Below are positions 32,540-43,954 of a DNA stretch of 64,000 nt, one piece after another. The stretch lies in NCBI GenBank assembly GCA_963921935.1, contig OY998180.1, positions 105,862,270 to 105,926,269 on the forward strand. Direction: 5' to 3'. Made by a program: the position numbers and the translations under genes. The notes below the pieces were generated by a model that was not told the DNA's origin, made no database searches, and worked only from the letters and a program-made list of their open reading frames with translations. The number at the start of each line of letters is the position of its first letter. Within the stretch, counting starts at the first letter, position 1. Source of the stretch: Galeruca laticollis. Taxonomy: Eukaryota > Arthropoda > Insecta > Coleoptera > Chrysomelidae.

Positions 32540-33820
32540 TTATTTTCTTTTCCTAAATTTCGTCTTATCCTCTTCTCTTATTGTTTGATTCTCATGTATC
32601 TGCTTCCTAAGTTTCTTTAAATTTTCCACTGTGTTCTTTTTTATTTTGTTATCCCCTATCTCATCAATTTTTACCAATAAATTCATCAAAATTTGCGTTT
32701 CCAATTTCTTCATACTATTGTTTCTTCTTTTTATTATTCCATTTCCCATAATACTCTCATTTCCTATCATTTCATTTTTAATTATCCTATTAAAATTTCT
32801 TGGATCAATTATCTTTATTTTTCTGCCAAGTTTTAATCTCATTTCGAAATTTTCTGCATAAATTATTGTTTCTATATTCTGTCTTATGGTTTCTTCTATT
32901 TCTTCCTTGGTCTCTTGTAATATCTTATTCATTTCCTCCAACTTCCAATTAAGTCGTATCCCCTTATTATTATTATTATTATTTCTTTTACCATATGTCA
33001 CTATTCGTTTCAATATATTAACATCTGGGTCTGGTATTTTCCAATTAATCTCTTTTTCATAAATTTTCATAGCTTCCTCACTTCCTAGATTCTGTAAATT
33101 GCTATCTATCATCTCCTCATTTAGTTGTCTTTGTATTTTTATTTCATCAATTTGCATTTTATTACTTAATTTTGGTTCTATAGTATCATCATTTATATTT
33201 TCATTTTGTAACTTTACATCCATTTGAATCTCTCCTTTGAAATCCTTTTCTTTCTCCTCTATTTCCTTGATTTTGTTGATCTGTGAATTGTCTATTTCTG
33301 TAATTTTTCCAATCCCCTTTCCTCTTATTTCTTGTTTAGTGGATTCTATTTTATTTTCCATGTATGTGTTTGATTTTTCCAATATCTTCTCAAAATGTCC
33401 CAATTTTTCTTCCATCAATTTTATTATTAGATCCTTAGTTTGTTTTATTTCTTCCTTATTTTGGTCCATTTTTATATTCATTTCTTGTTTTAATTCTTCC
33501 TTATTTTTATTCATATCTCCCCTAATATCATGTTTCATTTCTTTCATTTCTCCCATCATCATTTTAAACATACTCATTACGTCCATTTCCTCTTTCTCTT
33601 TTGATTTTTGTTTGACCTCTTGTCCTGTTTCTTCTGACAATGGTAAATCTTCTTCTTCTTGTCCTTGTTCTGCAATATCTTCTTCCGAATGTTCTCTCCC
33701 CTGTTCCAAGTATTGTACCTGAAAATCTCCTCTACCATTGCTTCTTTCTTCTCTTTCTTCATCAGGCCTACTTTCAACTCCTACCTGTTTTCCGTCTCTT
33801 AATGTCATTTTCCGTTCCAT
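32540..33820 (-). CDS. Gag-like coiled-coil protein (unit B)
   Basis: Identical in translation to the unit A protein at 28118-29398 (426 residues, ATG start, coiled-coil middle, basic end). It follows the primer-binding site at 33903-33919 by the same distance. Confidence 0.72.
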   Translation of the reverse strand: MERKMTLRDGKQVGVESRPDEEREERSNGRGDFQVQYLEQGREHSEEDIAEQGQEEEDLPLSEETGQEVKQKSKEKEEMDVMSMFKMMMGEMKEMKHDIRGDMNKNKEELKQEMNIKMDQNKEEIKQTKDLIIKLMEEKLGHFEKILEKSNTYMENKIESTKQEIRGKGIGKITEIDNSQINKIKEIEEKEKDFKGEIQMDVKLQNENINDDTIEPKLSNKMQIDEIKIQRQLNEEMIDSNLQNLGSEEAMKIYEKEINWKIPDPDVNILKRIVTYGKRNNNNNNKGIRLNWKLEEMNKILQETKEEIEETIRQNIETIIYAENFEMRLKLGRKIKIIDPRNFNRIIKNEMIGNESIMGNGIIKRRNNSMKKLETQILMNLLVKIDEIGDNKIKKNTVENLKKLRKQIHENQTIREEDKTKFRKRK

Positions 33821-33902
33821 TTTATGTATTTAAATTCTTTTAATAAAGTCAAAAAAATTATTTTAATGCTTTTTATTACTACTTACAAAATTTCTATAAT
33901 AG

Positions 33903-33919
33903 CCCCACGTTGGGCGCCA
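33903..33919 (-). other. Primer-binding site, unit B
   Basis: Same TGGCGCCCAACGTGGGG as unit A, adjacent to LTR C. Confidence 0.8.
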
Positions 33920-35854
33920 TGTTAAACTGGATAGAACGGGGAGAGAAATAATGATTTATAGTTATTATTCTTTTAATTTACATTTAGTTTTGATTTGCCT
34001 GGTATATTGTAAAAATTTAAAATTTTATTACTAAAATGGTTATATTTTAAAACATGAGAAACTCTTTAACCTCAGAGTAGGGTTCAGGTATAGAGAAACA
34101 AAAATTCAATTTATAATATGAGCGCCTAGATTTGATTAAATATCTCTGTCTTCTTAAAAATTTTGTTAATAAAAATGTACTTGCTTGTTTAATAATACGT
34201 AATAAATTCTTAAGACGGTCCTGTGTTTCAAGTTGAACCTTTTTACTATTCACAGATGTCAGTTTAAACTACCAACGGTTCAAACTAGATGGAGCCATCA
34301 CCACAAAGAAATAAAATATATCAAAAACAATTTTACAATGTTCTTCAAACTAGAAAGAACGTTATTTAATATTTTGAATAGACAAATACATTGTTCTTTT
34401 ACAAGACACAAATTAATAAAAAACCTACTATCTATTATGACCACTCATTCAAACAAAATCACGTTCTCACATGAAAAAATTATCTCTATATACAAATCTA
34501 AAATAGGCAACATTTAATACAAATCTTATAATACTGAAACTTCTATATAAACGATTGTTATATCAAAATGGCGAAACACAATGGTTGTAAATGTTTGTTT
34601 AATACCAAAGTTCAATTTTTTTTTTACTAAATTGGTAAGTTTTATTCAACCTTTTTTATGTATAATGAAAATAGTCTAAATACCTTATTCCTGTATAGTA
34701 ATTCACTTCAATTATCCTTTACTTTATTTTAGGTTACCTTCTGGAAATTGTCACATCACTGGTCCAGCTTACACAAAATCAGGAATCAATGCTATGTCCC
34801 GTCCACATCAATACATTTCAGTCCAATTACATAATCAAAAGCTTTCTAAAAGGTATGGTGGATATATCCATTCCACCATACAAATATTAATCAAGTATTA
34901 TATATCAATTATACGGTTAGTATTCAAACATAATTACCAAATTGTTTCTTAGTTTCTACATCTGCTTGTTTAAATATATAATCTACCATATCATAAGTAC
35001 AATGTATCTCTCTTTTCTGAATTTTGATGCCAAATATCTTATTTTTCGAAAAGTTTTCTTAATTCCCAAAATTTTGCTGCTTCTCAAATTTTTTACCACC
35101 CAAAAAAAAATTTTTTTACCTAGTCAATAATCTGTATAATCAACAAACTTTTTCTCCTTCAATTTTTTTATTATTAACAACTACTTGTCGCAGATTAAAA
35201 GTTTGTTGAATACATTCCACCAATCAGATTTGGTTATCAAAACTTTTCTTTATAGATTTCATTTCAAATAGTGAATTGTCCATCTATCATTTGAAAACGC
35301 TTTGTTTTAAGGTTCTTTAATGATTTTAACTCATATTGTGCCTCTTAAATTATATTTCATTTAGTTTACAAAATGACATTTTCAAATTTACAAAATATGT
35401 GTTCATAATGTCAAACCGTTCAATAAATGTCACATTCCATAGAATTAATGTTTTTCAGTTTACTTCTTATATCGAAATGTTTTTAAATATTTATAAAATC
35501 TTATTTACATGTCCTTCAAACCCTAATATTCATTTTAAAAAGAATCTCACTATTTATTTACCTTGACAATAAAAATAAAGGATTATCATTTCCATTTGTA
35601 TATGTAACAACGTTCTAATATTCCGTCTTGTAGGTTTATAGAGATTTTGTTAATTCATTTCACAAATGTTTTTTTTAAATCTTATTTTAAATTATACAGT
35701 TAGATGCTTTCTCTATTGAATAGTACATGGTACAGATTGTCTCCTTTTTTTAGATAATCTTTTAAAAAAAATGAAATTTCAAAAATTTTTATTTCTTGAA
35801 ATAAGTAGTTTTTTTATTTTATGTTCGGTATACAGGGTGTTGTTTTACTCTATG

Positions 35855-35860
<6 letters not shown>
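33920..35860 (-). repeat. LTR C (minus-strand 5' LTR)
   Basis: The right-most LTR differs from A and B by at least five substitutions (for example near 33999, 34308, 35115, 35129 and 35341) and one T lost from a T run near 35676. Its outer end reads GTTAATA where the inner LTR copies read GTTAACA, and it runs directly into (AT)n. Confidence 0.88.

Positions 35861-35890
<30 letters not shown>
35857..35890. repeat. (AT)n microsatellite
   Basis: A short TA array forms the junction between LTR C and the 3' end of the first Penelope-like unit (GTACAAAAAG from 35891). Confidence 0.95.
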
Positions 35891-35894
<4 letters not shown>

Positions 35895-35982
35895 AAAAAG
35901 TTTTTCTTGGTGTTTGGTTCGGTTTAAAATTAGTAAATAGACTTTAAATAGTCATGTTATTTATTTAAAAATATATAAAAAC

Positions 35983-36020
35983 GGGACGTTTCGACTGGTT
36001 CCCCAAGTCTTTTTCAACCA
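35983..36020 (-). ncRNA. Hammerhead-ribozyme-like motif in pseudo-LTR (P1)
   Basis: Minus strand: GGTTGAAAAAGACTTGGGG followed by AACCAGTCGAAACGTCCCG. GACT and AGTC can pair as stem II around TGGGGAACC, and the GAAAC-GTC part matches the 3' half of the hammerhead core. The 5' half TTGAAAAA departs from the CUGANGA consensus. Penelope elements are known to carry hammerhead motifs in their pseudo-LTRs, which supports the reading, but self-cleavage is uncertain. Copies lie at 39015-39052, 43778-43815 and 46814-46851. Confidence 0.45.
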
Positions 36021-36434
36021 TAATATTCTAAAAACCAAATCACAAAAATGTTTCAAAATGTTTTTTCATATTAAAAGATAAACAAAACTCACCCTGAAAC
36101 GTAATGAGAATATCCACAATAACATCATGTTGTGTATTATAAACTGTTAAAAACATTGAACAAAACACATTTAAAATCAATAAAACGACGACATTTGTGG
36201 AATTATAGTTTGAGACTTCATACACATTGTTTATAAACACTATATACACCCACACAGGAATGGTGTATTTATCATACTGAAACGATTCACGGTCAAGAGT
36301 TGCTTGGTTTTATTGTTGGTTCCGTTGCGCAGATGAACTATTGTTTTTATGCTTTTTATCAATTTAATTTTCAATTTTCAATTACTAGTATTATTGTAAA
36401 GTTATTTTAGTGAATTTTCTTATAGAAACCTTAG

Positions 36435-38874
36435 TCATAATATACTGAAATATATTTTACTCAAATTGTTCACGTCTTTTTTGTCATTCACCGCACATTG
36501 ATTCTTCTTAAAAATCTCCATTGATTCAAAAATTTCCCTCTTTCTATTGTGGGTTTCGGTTTTGAGAATTTTTGTTTTATCATAATTAAAAGAGTGTTTG
36601 TGTTGTTTTTCGTGCTTGGTGAGCGCAGTTTGGTTTTTTTTGTCATACTTGTGTGCTTGTAATCTAGCTTTAAGGTATTGGTTTGTTTGTCCTATATAAA
36701 CGCCATCACAATTGCCGCACGGTATTTCGTATACTACATGTGACTTTTTTAGGGGAGCAGTTTTTGTTTTAAGTTTGCTGAAATGGCTATTTAACAAATT
36801 GTGACCTCTGTGTGCTACAGGTATATGATATTTGGAAAGTAAATTTTTAAATTGTTCGGATAGGCCCTGTATATATGGAAGTGCTACATAATTGGTAAAA
36901 TTATTTTCTTTTGTATTCTTTTTAGGTTGGTGTTGTAATATATTATAAAGTCTGTGAATGCGTGCTTTAAAAACGGAATCAATAAGTGTTTTTGGGTAAC
37001 TATTAATTAGGAGTGCCTGTTTAGCTTTTTTTATTGCTCGTTGTCTGTATTCTATATCAGTAAGCTGAATAGCTCTATCAGCAAGTCCTATTATTACAGA
37101 TTTTTTTTTTTTGGGAAAATGGGTGTTTTGAGTTGAAGTTCATGTATCGAGAAGACCAGGTTTCTTTAGTGTACCATTCGGTTTTTATTTTATTGTTTTT
37201 GCTGTGTAAAGTAACATCTAAAAAATTTATGGTTTTGCTTTGTTCTAATTCCATTGTAAATTGTAACTTTTGGTGGTAACTATTGAACATGTTCAGAATA
37301 AAATCTTTTTTATCATGTGGGATGGCTAATATACAGTCATCTACATACCTGTAAAAAAATGGTAAATTGAAATTTAGTTGGGAGATGACAGTTTCTTCTA
37401 GGTCTTCCATAACTAATTGGGCAACTACATTTGATATGCTTGACCCCATAGCACAACCGTCAATCTGTTTGTATATTTTATTTTTATATAAAAAGTATGT
37501 TGAATTAAGCGTGATGTCGATGGCTTCTAAAAAGTCATTAATGGGAATATCTGTGAATTTTTTTATTTGTTCCCATTTTTTAGTTATTATTTTTTTTAAT
37601 AAATTTGTTGGAATATTTGTGTAAAGTGAGATAACATCCAGCGAAATAAGGATGTACTTATCAGGTAAGATAGCATTTTTAATTTTTTGTTTAAAATCAA
37701 AAGAATCTTTTATATAGTAAGGATTTTGATTGACTATTTTTGAAAGAATACTTTTCAAATAGCTTGAAAGGTGGTTAAAAGGCGATTGTATGCAGGACAC
37801 TATAGGTCTTAGGGGAATTCCGTCTTTATGTAATTTGGGAAGACCGTAAATTTTTGGTGGTTGGGCGTTGTGAATTTTTAATTGTTTCGCAGTGTTAGGC
37901 GAAATGTAGTTGTTCTTTTCCCATTTTTCGATTACAGTGTTGTTGGTTTTTTGGTATATGCTTGTTGGATCATTTTTGATTTCTTTGTAAGTCGATGAGT
38001 CACTTAACAGTTCGTTCATTTTTTTGTCATAATCTTCTTCGAGCATAATGACGGTTTTATTTGTTTTGTCTGGTTTTAAAACAAGTACATCAGGATTTTG
38101 TTTTAAAAATATTTGGGTTTTTTTAATTTTGTTGTTAAGGGATCTATTTTCAGCAGTCGAGGCCTTTTTATTTTTGAAATTAGTTAAAATATTGCAACCT
38201 CTCGTTCGTATTTCGTCTCTGTCACAGCTCGGTATATTAGAAATGGCGTTTTCCACGTTACAAATTATGTCTTTTATTGGAATATCTGAATTTTTTTCCA
38301 GTGGTGCGGCAAAATTTGGACCTAAACTTAATACGTCATAGACATAGTCAGGCATATCTCTATTAGTCAAATTTTCCACCCATAACTTGCTATCTTTTGT
38401 TGTATTTTGATTTGAATTAACTGATAGTTTCTCGATTTTTTTTATTTGTTTTTGTTTCGTTTTGTGAAAAAAAGTTTCATTTTGTTTTTTTGTAGTTTGT
38501 TCGAATTTATTAAAAATCTCTACAGGAATTAGTTGTTTTATGTTAGATTGAATTAGAACTAGTTGTCTGTTTAGTTTATTAATGGTGTGTGTGGTGTCAG
38601 AGATAAGTAAGTTCAATGTTTTAATTTTGAATTGGGACATTACTCCATTCTCAAAATTACGTTTAAGGTTTACATTATCAAATTGTATGTGATTTATATT
38701 AAAATTTAAAAATGTGGGAGTTAAATCATCTGTTTTACAACGCAGTAAAAAGATTCTTCTGTTTTTTTGTTTTGTGATTTTTGTCATAACTTTGGAGTAT
38801 AGTTTCATTTGCACTACTGTGTGCTTTCCATATGTTGTTTCAATGTTGTGGTAAAAAAGCATATTTTCAACCAT
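36435..38874 (-). pseudogene. Penelope-like RT with GIY-YIG endonuclease, unit P1, frameshifted
   Basis: The protein starts at the ATG at 38874 (MVENML). After a Lys-rich N-terminal region come the RT blocks: YGLPKLHKDGIPLRP, LISLDVISLYTNIP (motif A acid), GCAMGSSISN, YRYVDDCILAI (motif C) and KTINFLDVTL. The C-terminal endonuclease has EIPCGNCDGVYIGQT with its CxxC and YIG, then R of LKARLQAHK. A run of twelve A residues near 37100-37112 shifts the frame, so RT ends at 37078 with KKKICNNRTC and the endonuclease block (36435 to about 37090) is read separately. This copy has GQTNQ where the others have GQTSQ. Confidence 0.9.
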
Positions 38875-39014
38875 GCTGTATATATTGTTAGTGTAATTTT
38901 TCTTGAACCTTCCAATTATATTGTACAAAAAGTTTTTCTTGGTGTTTGGTTCGGTTTAAAATTAGTAAATAGACTTTAAATAGTCATGTTATTTATTTAA
39001 AAATATATAAAAAC

Positions 39015-39052
39015 GGGACGTTTCGACTGGTTCCCCAAGTCTTTTTCAACCA
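39015..39052 (-). ncRNA. Hammerhead-like motif (P2)
   Basis: Same sequence as in P1, one period away; it lies in the transcribed 3' region and, through the tandem, just upstream of P1. Confidence 0.45.
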
Positions 39053-39466
39053 TAATATTCTAAAAACCAAATCACAAAAATGTTTCAAAATGTTTTTTCA
39101 TATTAAAAGATAAACAAAACTCACCCTGAAACGTAATGAGAATATCCACAATAACATCATGTTGTGTATTATAAACTGTTAAAAACATTGAACAAAACAC
39201 ATTTAAAATCAATAAAACGACGACATTTGTGGAATTATAGTTTGAGACTTCATACACATTGTTTATAAACACTATATACACCCACACAGGAATGGTGTAT
39301 TTATCATACTGAAACGATTCACGGTCAAGAGTTGCTTGGTTTTATTGTTGGTTCCGTTGCGCAGATGAACTATTGTTTTTATGCTTTTTATCAATTTAAT
39401 TTTCAATTTTCAATTACTAGTATTATTGTAAAGTTATTTTAGTGAATTTTCTTATAGAAACCTTAG

Positions 39467-41906
39467 TCATAATATACTGAAATATATTTTACTCAAATTG
39501 TTCACGTCTTTTTTGTCATTCACCGCACATTGATTCTTCTTAAAAATCTCCATTGATTCAAAAATTTCCCTCTTTCTATTGTGGGTTTCGGTTTTGAGAA
39601 TTTTTGTTTTATCATAATTAAAAGAGTGTTTGTGTTGTTTTTCGTGCTTGGTGAGCGCAGTTTGGTTTTTTTTGTCATACTTGTGTGCTTGTAATCTAGC
39701 TTTAAGGTATTGGCTTGTTTGTCCTATATAAACGCCATCACAATTGCCGCACGGTATTTCGTATACTACATGTGACTTTTTTAGGGGAGCAGTTTTTGTT
39801 TTAAGTTTGCTGAAATGGCTATTTAACAAATTGTGACCTCTGTGTGCTACAGGTATATGATATTTGGAAAGTAAATTTTTAAATTGTTCGGATAGGCCCT
39901 GTATATATGGAAGTGCTACATAATTGGTAAAATTATTTTCTTTTGTATTCTTTTTAGGTTGGTGTTGTAATATATTATAAAGTCTGTGAATGCGTGCTTT
40001 AAAAACGGAATCAATAAGTGTTTTTGGGTAACTATTAATTAGGAGTGCCTGTTTAGCTTTTTTTATTGCTCGTTGTCTGTATTCTATATCAGTAAGCTGA
40101 ATAGCTCTATCAGCAAGTCCTATTATTACAGATTTTTTTTTTTTGGGAAAATGGGTGTTTTGAGTTGAAGTTCATGTATCGAGAAGACCAGGTTTCTTTA
40201 GTGTACCATTCGGTTTTTATTTTATTGTTTTTGCTGTGTAAAGTAACATCTAAAAAATTTATGGTTTTGCTTTGTTCTAATTCCATTGTAAATTGTAACT
40301 TTTGGTGGTAACTATTGAACATGTTCAGAATAAAATCTTTTTTATCATGTGGGATGGCTAATATACAGTCATCTACATACCTGTAAAAAAATGGTAAATT
40401 GAAATTTAGTTGGGAGATGACAGTTTCTTCTAGGTCTTCCATAACTAATTGGGCAACTACATTTGATATGCTTGACCCCATAGCACAACCGTCAATCTGT
40501 TTGTATATTTTATTTTTATATAAAAAGTATGTTGAATTAAGCGTGATGTCGATGGCTTCTAAAAAGTCATTAATGGGAATATCTGTGAATTTTTTTATTT
40601 GTTCCCATTTTTTAGTTATTATTTTTTTTAATAAATTTGTTGGAATATTTGTGTAAAGTGAGATAACATCCAGCGAAATAAGGATGTACTTATCAGGTAA
40701 GATAGCATTTTTAATTTTTTGTTTAAAATCAAAAGAATCTTTTATATAGTAAGGATTTTGATTGACTATTTTTGAAAGAATACTTTTCAAATAGCTTGAA
40801 AGGTGGTTAAAAGGCGATTGTATGCAGGACACTATAGGTCTTAGGGGAATTCCGTCTTTATGTAATTTGGGAAGACCGTAAATTTTTGGTGGTTGGGCGT
40901 TGTGAATTTTTAATTGTTTCGCAGTGTTAGGCGAAATGTAGTTGTTCTTTTCCCATTTTTCGATTACAGTGTTGTTGGTTTTTTGGTATATGCTTGTTGG
41001 ATCATTTTTGATTTCTTTGTAAGTCGATGAGTCACTTAACAGTTCGTTCATTTTTTTGTCATAATCTTCTTCGAGCATAATGACGGTTTTATTTGTTTTG
41101 TCTGGTTTTAAAACAAGTACATCAGGATTTTGTTTTAAAAATATTTGGGTTTTTTTAATTTTGTTGTTAAGGGATCTATTTTCAGCAGTCGAGGCCTTTT
41201 TATTTTTGAAATTAGTTAAAATATTGCAACCTCTCGTTCGTATTTCGTCTCTGTCACAGCTCGGTATATTAGAAATGGCGTTTTCCACGTTACAAATTAT
41301 GTCTTTTATTGGAATATCTGAATTTTTTTCCAGTGGTGCGGCAAAATTTGGACCTAAACTTAATACGTCATAGACATAGTCAGGCATATCTCTATTAGTC
41401 AAATTTTCCACCCATAACTTGCTATCTTTTGTTGTATTTTGATTTGAATTAACTGATAGTTTCTCGATTTTTTTTATTTGTTTTTGTTTCGTTTTGTGAA
41501 AAAAAGTTTCATTTTGTTTTTTTGTAGTTTGTTCGAATTTATTAAAAATCTCTACAGGAATTAGTTGTTTTATGTTAGATTGAATTAGAACTAGTTGTCT
41601 GTTTAGTTTATTAATGGTGTGTGTGGTGTCAGAGATAAGTAAGTTCAATGTTTTAATTTTGAATTGGGACATTACTCCATTCTCAAAATTACGTTTAAGG
41701 TTTACATTATCAAATTGTATGTGATTTATATTAAAATTTAAAAATGTGGGAGTTAAATCATCTGTTTTACAACGCAGTAAAAAGATTCTTCTGTTTTTTT
41801 GTTTTGTGATTTTTGTCATAACTTTGGAGTATAGTTTCATTTGCACTACTGTGTGCTTTCCATATGTTGTTTCAATGTTGTGGTAAAAAAGCATATTTTC
41901 AACCAT
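39467..41906 (-). pseudogene. Penelope-like RT-endonuclease, unit P2, frameshifted
   Basis: Same domain order as P1: ATG at 41906, RT with YVDD, then the separated GIY-YIG block at 39467 to about 40122. It has the same twelve-A run (about 40132-40144) and frameshift as P1, so the lesion predates the tandem on this strand. The 5' end is intact up to the inverted junction at 41944. Confidence 0.9.
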
Positions 41907-41947
41907 GCTGTATATATTGTTAGTGTAATTTTTCTTGAACCTTCCAA

Positions 41948-43362
41948 AAATTTACGGTCTCCCCAAATTACATAAAGACGGAATTCCCCTAAGACCTATA
42001 GTGTCCTGCATACAATCGCCTTTTAACCACCTTTCAAGCTATTTGAAAAGTATTCTTTCAAAAATAGTCAATCAAAATCCTTACTATATAAAAGATTCTT
42101 TTGATTTTAAACAAAAAATTAAAAATGCTATCTTACCTGATAAGTACATCCTTATTTCGCTGGATGTTATCTCACTTTACACAAATATTCCAACAAATTT
42201 ATTAAAAAAAATAATAACTAAAAAATGGGAACAAATAAAAAAATTCACAGATATTCCCATTAATGACTTTTTAGAAGCCATCGACATCACGCTTAATTCA
42301 ACATACTTTTTATATAAAAATAAAATATACAAACAGATTGACGGTTGTGCTATGGGGTCAAGCATATCAAATGTAGTTGCCCAATTAGTTATGGAAGACC
42401 TAGAAGAAACTGTCATCTCCCAACTAAATTTCAATTTACCATTTTTTTACAGGTATGTAGATGACTGTATATTAGCCATCCCACATGATAAAAAAGATTT
42501 TATTCTGAACATGTTCAATAGTTACCACCAAAAGTTACAATTTACAATGGAATTAGAACAAAGCAAAACCATAAATTTTTTAGATGTTACTTTACACAGC
42601 AAAAACAATAAAATAAAAACCGAATGGTACACTAAAGAAACCTGGTCTTCTCGATACATGAACTTCAACTCAAAACACCCATTTTCCCAAAAAAAATCTG
42701 TAATAATAGGACTTGCTGATAGAGCTATTCAGCTTACTGATATAGAATACAGACAACGAGCAATAAAAAAAGCTAAACAGGCACTCCTAATTAATAGTTA
42801 CCCAAAAACACTTATTGATTCCGTTTTTAAAGCACGCATTCACAGACTTTATAATATATTACAACACCAACCTAAAAAGAATACAAAAGAAAATAATTTT
42901 ACCAATTATGTAGCACTTCCATATATACAGGGCCTATCCGAACAATTTAAAAATTTACTTTCCAAATATCATATACCTGTAGCACACAGAGGTCACAATT
43001 TGTTAAATAGCCATTTCAGCAAACTTAAAACAAAAACTGCTCCCCTAAAAAAGTCACATGTAGTATACGAAATACCGTGCGGCAATTGTGATGGCGTTTA
43101 TATAGGACAAACAAGCCAATACCTTAAAGCTAGATTACAAGCACACAAGTATGACAAAAAAAACCAAACTGCGCTCACCAAGCACGAAAAACAACACAAA
43201 CACTCTTTTAATTATGATAAAACAAAAATTCTCAAAACCGAAACCCACAATAGAAAGAGGGAAATTTTTGAATCAATGGAGATTTTTAAGAAGAATCAAT
43301 GTGCGGTGAATGACAAAAAAGACGTGAACAATTTGAGTAAAATATATTTCAGTATATTATGA
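41948..43362 (+). pseudogene. Penelope-like unit P3: 5'-truncated but C-terminally intact RT-endonuclease
   Basis: This copy begins inside RT at KIYGLPKLHKDG and stays open through YVDD to the end of the GIY-YIG domain (stop before 43363). The A run that breaks P1 and P2 has eight A here, and RT and endonuclease are in one frame. It lacks the N-terminal third and its own start codon and promoter; the apparent upstream start lies in the inverted P2 sequence. It shows the natural RT-endonuclease fusion for the family. One silent-looking T-to-C change is seen at the start (GGTCTCCCC). Confidence 0.9.
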
Positions 43363-43777
43363 CTAAGGTTTCTATAAGAAAATTCACTAAAATAACTTTA
43401 CAATAATACTAGTAATTGAAAATTGAAAATTAAATTGATAAAAAGCATAAAAACAATAGTTCATCTGCGCAACGGAACCAACAATAAAACCAAGCAACTC
43501 TTGACCGTGAATCGTTTCAGTATGATAAATACACCATTCCTGTGTGGGTGTATATAGTGTTTATAAACAATGTGTATGAAGTCTCAAACTATAATTCCAC
43601 AAATGTCGTCGTTTTATTGATTTTAAATGTGTTTTGTTCAATGTTTTTAACAGTTTATAATACACAACATGATGTTATTGTGGATATTCTCATTACGTTT
43701 CAGGGTGAGTTTTGTTTATCTTTTAATATGAAAAAACATTTTGAAACATTTTTGTGATTTGGTTTTTAGAATATTAT

Positions 43778-43815
43778 GGTTGAAAAAGACTTGGGGAACC
43801 AGTCGAAACGTCCCG
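43778..43815 (+). ncRNA. Hammerhead-like motif (P3)
   Basis: Plus-strand copy of the TTGAAAAAG / CGAAACGTC motif, about 140 bases upstream of the P4 start codon. Confidence 0.45.
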
Positions 43816-43954
43816 TTTTTATATATTTTTAAATAAATAACATGACTATTTAAAGTCTATTTACTAATTTTAAACCGAACCAAACACCAAGAAAAACTTT
43901 TTGTACAATATAATTGGAAGGTTCAAGAAAAATTACACTAACAATATATACAGC

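Larger units (their letters stand above)
25078..35860 (-). mobile_element. Gypsy-like LTR element in tandem: LTR-INT-LTR-INT-LTR, RT and IN deleted
   Basis: Three LTRs of about 1.94 kb alternate with two internal regions of about 2.48 kb; the period is exactly 4422 bp. On the minus strand each internal region has a primer-binding site, a gag-like frame, an Asn-rich frame, a protease, then the very end of an integrase. RT, RNase H and the integrase core are missing through one deletion shared by both units. Both outer edges abut (AT)n. LTRs A and B look identical, while LTR C (right) differs from them at about six places. This is a non-autonomous element duplicated after insertion, or a collapsed and expanded assembly. 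Confidence 0.88.

Noticed and set aside
25078..35860. Tandem 4422-bp unit as a satellite or CRISPR-like array
   Set aside because: Primer-binding site, purine tract, protease and integrase tail show that the units are an LTR retroelement.
36040..36255. 71-codon frame in each Penelope pseudo-LTR
   Set aside because: It has no ATG at its start (GTG) and no domain. It is repeated only because the unit is repeated.
37367..38341. 85- and 97-codon frames antisense to the Penelope RT, conserved in all four units
   Set aside because: Conservation is due to near-identity of the units. The frames have no signature and lie wholly within RT coding sequence.
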